Source: G965214625 sp965214625 (GTDB lineage Bacteria > Pseudomonadota > Gammaproteobacteria > Arenicellales > Poriferihabitantaceae). Taken from it: a stretch of DNA of 64,000 nucleotides. Where the stretch lies: the NCBI GenBank assembly GCA_965214625.1, contig OZ243962.1:1736001-1800000 (forward strand). The letters run 5' to 3'. Shown one piece after another: positions 62,896-64,000 of this stretch. The notes beneath the pieces were generated by a model, which worked only from the letters and a program-made list of their open reading frames with translations, ran no database searches and was not told the origin of the DNA. How positions within the stretch are numbered: the first letter of the stretch is position 1; each line of letters starts with the position of its first letter. The position numbers and the translations under genes are program-made.

Positions 62896-64000
62896 CTATG
62901 CTTTCGCCCGAACCCGGGTGAAAATCAAAATATACTCCTCGAAAACAAACCGGCGATGGCGTCGCTGACCAGTGATTTCTTTCAATACCCCGTATTTCAC
63001 GAAATCGTTGATCAGGGCCGAGGCGGTATTGAGGTTGATTTTCAGCAAAGCAGCGACGCTTTTTACACGGGTGACCGGGGTGCGATAGAGGTGCTTGACC
63101 AGCGTTTGTGCATTATCCTGCCGGCGAACACTGAAGTGCGGCAATACCTGTTCCTCCAACCGGGATTTCAGTTGCAGAATATCCCGGAACACCTGGATTG
63201 AGTTGTGTGCGGTTTCGGCTATTCCATGGAGGAAAAAGATGAGCCATTGTTTGAGTTGACCCGCCTCACGTACCGCCATCAAATGATCGACATACTGGGT
63301 TTTGTGACGTTCAAGGTAATCCGACAAATACAGCGCGGGCTTGTGCAACAAACCAAAGTCGGCCAGATACAGCGCAATCATTAGCCGTCCCAAACGGCCA
63401 TTACCGTCCAAAAAGGGGTGAATCGTTTCAAACTGATAATGGGCAATGGCAATTTTAATCAGATGGGGTGTCTGCAGTGACTCATTGTGCAGGAATTGCT
63501 CCAGGTCACTCATTAGTCCAATCACCTCTTCATGATGTGGAGGAACAAAAACCGCATTTTCCAAACTGACGCCAATCCAGTTTTGGCTGACTCGAAATTC
63601 CCCTGGCTGTTGACCTTTTCCGCGAACGCCCTGCATTAAAATGCGGTGGGCGTTTTTTAACAGTCGATTGGATAAGGGAATATGTTCAAGCTGCGCGATC
63701 GCGTCATTGATTGCGGTAATATGGTGTTGTACTTCCTGCCAGTCATCCCGTTTTTCGGGTTCGACATCCTGGGCGGCCAACAGGGCTTCTTCCATATTGG
63801 TGCGCGTGCCTTCGATGCGACTGGACTGGGTTGCTTCTTTGGTAATGTGCATGCTGATAAAGAAATCGATATCAGGGACAAGCTGAGAAAAGGCATTGAG
63901 TTCGCCCAATGCCCTGTCAGCCTCACTCAGCAGTGATTGAAGCTGACCATCGGCAAAATACCACGGGTGATTGATGGCAGTCGGCGAGAAGCTTTTATAT
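62896..64000 (-). CDS. Fic-family protein with N-terminal inhibitory helix (5' end outside window)
   Basis: The frame is open from the TAG at 62896 to the window edge, about 368 residues, with no start inside that fits the family. The Fic motif is HPFLDGNGRLGR, complete with the catalytic His and the Arg. The sequence SSRIEG earlier in the chain is the (S/T)x3E(G/N) inhibitory motif, so this is a class II Fic protein that restrains itself. A C-terminal winged-helix-like region (VTRVKSVAALLKINLNTASALINDFVKYGVL) follows. It would transfer AMP or a related group to a target protein; the target is unknown. Confidence 0.87.
   Translation of the reverse strand, partial: YKSFSPTAINHPWYFADGQLQSLLSEADRALGELNAFSQLVPDIDFFISMHITKEATQSSRIEGTRTNMEEALLAAQDVEPEKRDDWQEVQHHITAINDAIAQLEHIPLSNRLLKNAHRILMQGVRGKGQQPGEFRVSQNWIGVSLENAVFVPPHHEEVIGLMSDLEQFLHNESLQTPHLIKIAIAHYQFETIHPFLDGNGRLGRLMIALYLADFGLLHKPALYLSDYLERHKTQYVDHLMAVREAGQLKQWLIFFLHGIAETAHNSIQVFRDILQLKSRLEEQVLPHFSVRRQDNAQTLVKHLYRTPVTRVKSVAALLKINLNTASALINDFVKYGVLKEITGQRRHRRFVFEEYILIFTRVRAKA

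Overview
The window reads as chromosomal DNA of a Gram-negative bacterium, most likely a gammaproteobacterium. The evidence is msbA-lpxK-kdsB (lipid A and Kdo synthesis), the def-fmt-rsmB-trkA-trkH run, topA next to smg, a TolC-type outer membrane channel and an E. coli-like tRNA-Gly(CCC). Base composition is mid-range (about half G+C by eye). The accessory metabolism looks marine or host-associated: B12-dependent methyl transfer of the glycine betaine type, a probable 3-sulfinopropanoyl-CoA desulfinase, phytanoyl-CoA dioxygenase-like enzymes, a sulfotransferase and a tungstate importer. Many long gaps, two insertion sequence remnants and three genes with reading-frame lesions suggest a genome that is partly eroding. 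The habitat and erosion statements are inference.

Layout. 1-4.3 kb: the start of an F420-hydrogenase-beta-like protein, a sulfotransferase, a PhyH dioxygenase and an acyl-CoA-dehydrogenase-fold desulfinase. 4.5-5.0 kb: IS630 remnant. 5.0-8.6 kb: an oligopeptide-type ABC importer (two permeases and a double ATPase) without a binding-protein gene. 9.0-12.3 kb: tungstate importer tupABC with a convergent HTH/periplasmic-binding-fold regulator. 12.7-15.2 kb: MFS transporter and aminotransferase. 15.4-17.0 kb: arsenic operon arsR-arsI followed by a doubly broken aquaporin gene. 17.3-27.3 kb: scattered catabolic enzymes (aldehyde dehydrogenase, enolase-superfamily enzyme, class II aldolase-like protein, FAD oxidoreductase, PhyH) and two MFS transporters. 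27.8 kb: tRNA-Gly(CCC) with a terminator. 28.4-30.5 kb: sterol-desaturase-family protein and an SDR lacking its catalytic Tyr.

30.8-44.1 kb is the most interesting part. It holds a corrinoid methyl-transfer locus: corrinoid protein, DUF1638 protein, a PF13769 'virulence factor' small protein, a pterin-binding methyltransferase, a RACE-type corrinoid-activating ferredoxin/ASKHA protein, a broken GcvT/DmdA-like gene, then after an insertion of unrelated DNA an MttB-family methyltransferase (no pyrrolysine) and a divergent GbdR-like AraC regulator. Together they would demethylate a quaternary amine such as glycine betaine, carry the methyl on B12 and pass it to tetrahydrofolate. Three partner proteins carry the same Arg-Gly-Gly-Arg-Arg-x-Arg-type terminal tail.

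44.3-62.3 kb is a housekeeping block: msbA-lpxK-kdsB, def-fmt (fmt frameshifted in a G run)-rsmB-trkA-trkH, tolC and a PIMT-type methyltransferase on the other strand, ilvA, a sugar aminotransferase, topA and smg. The window ends inside a Fic-family protein.
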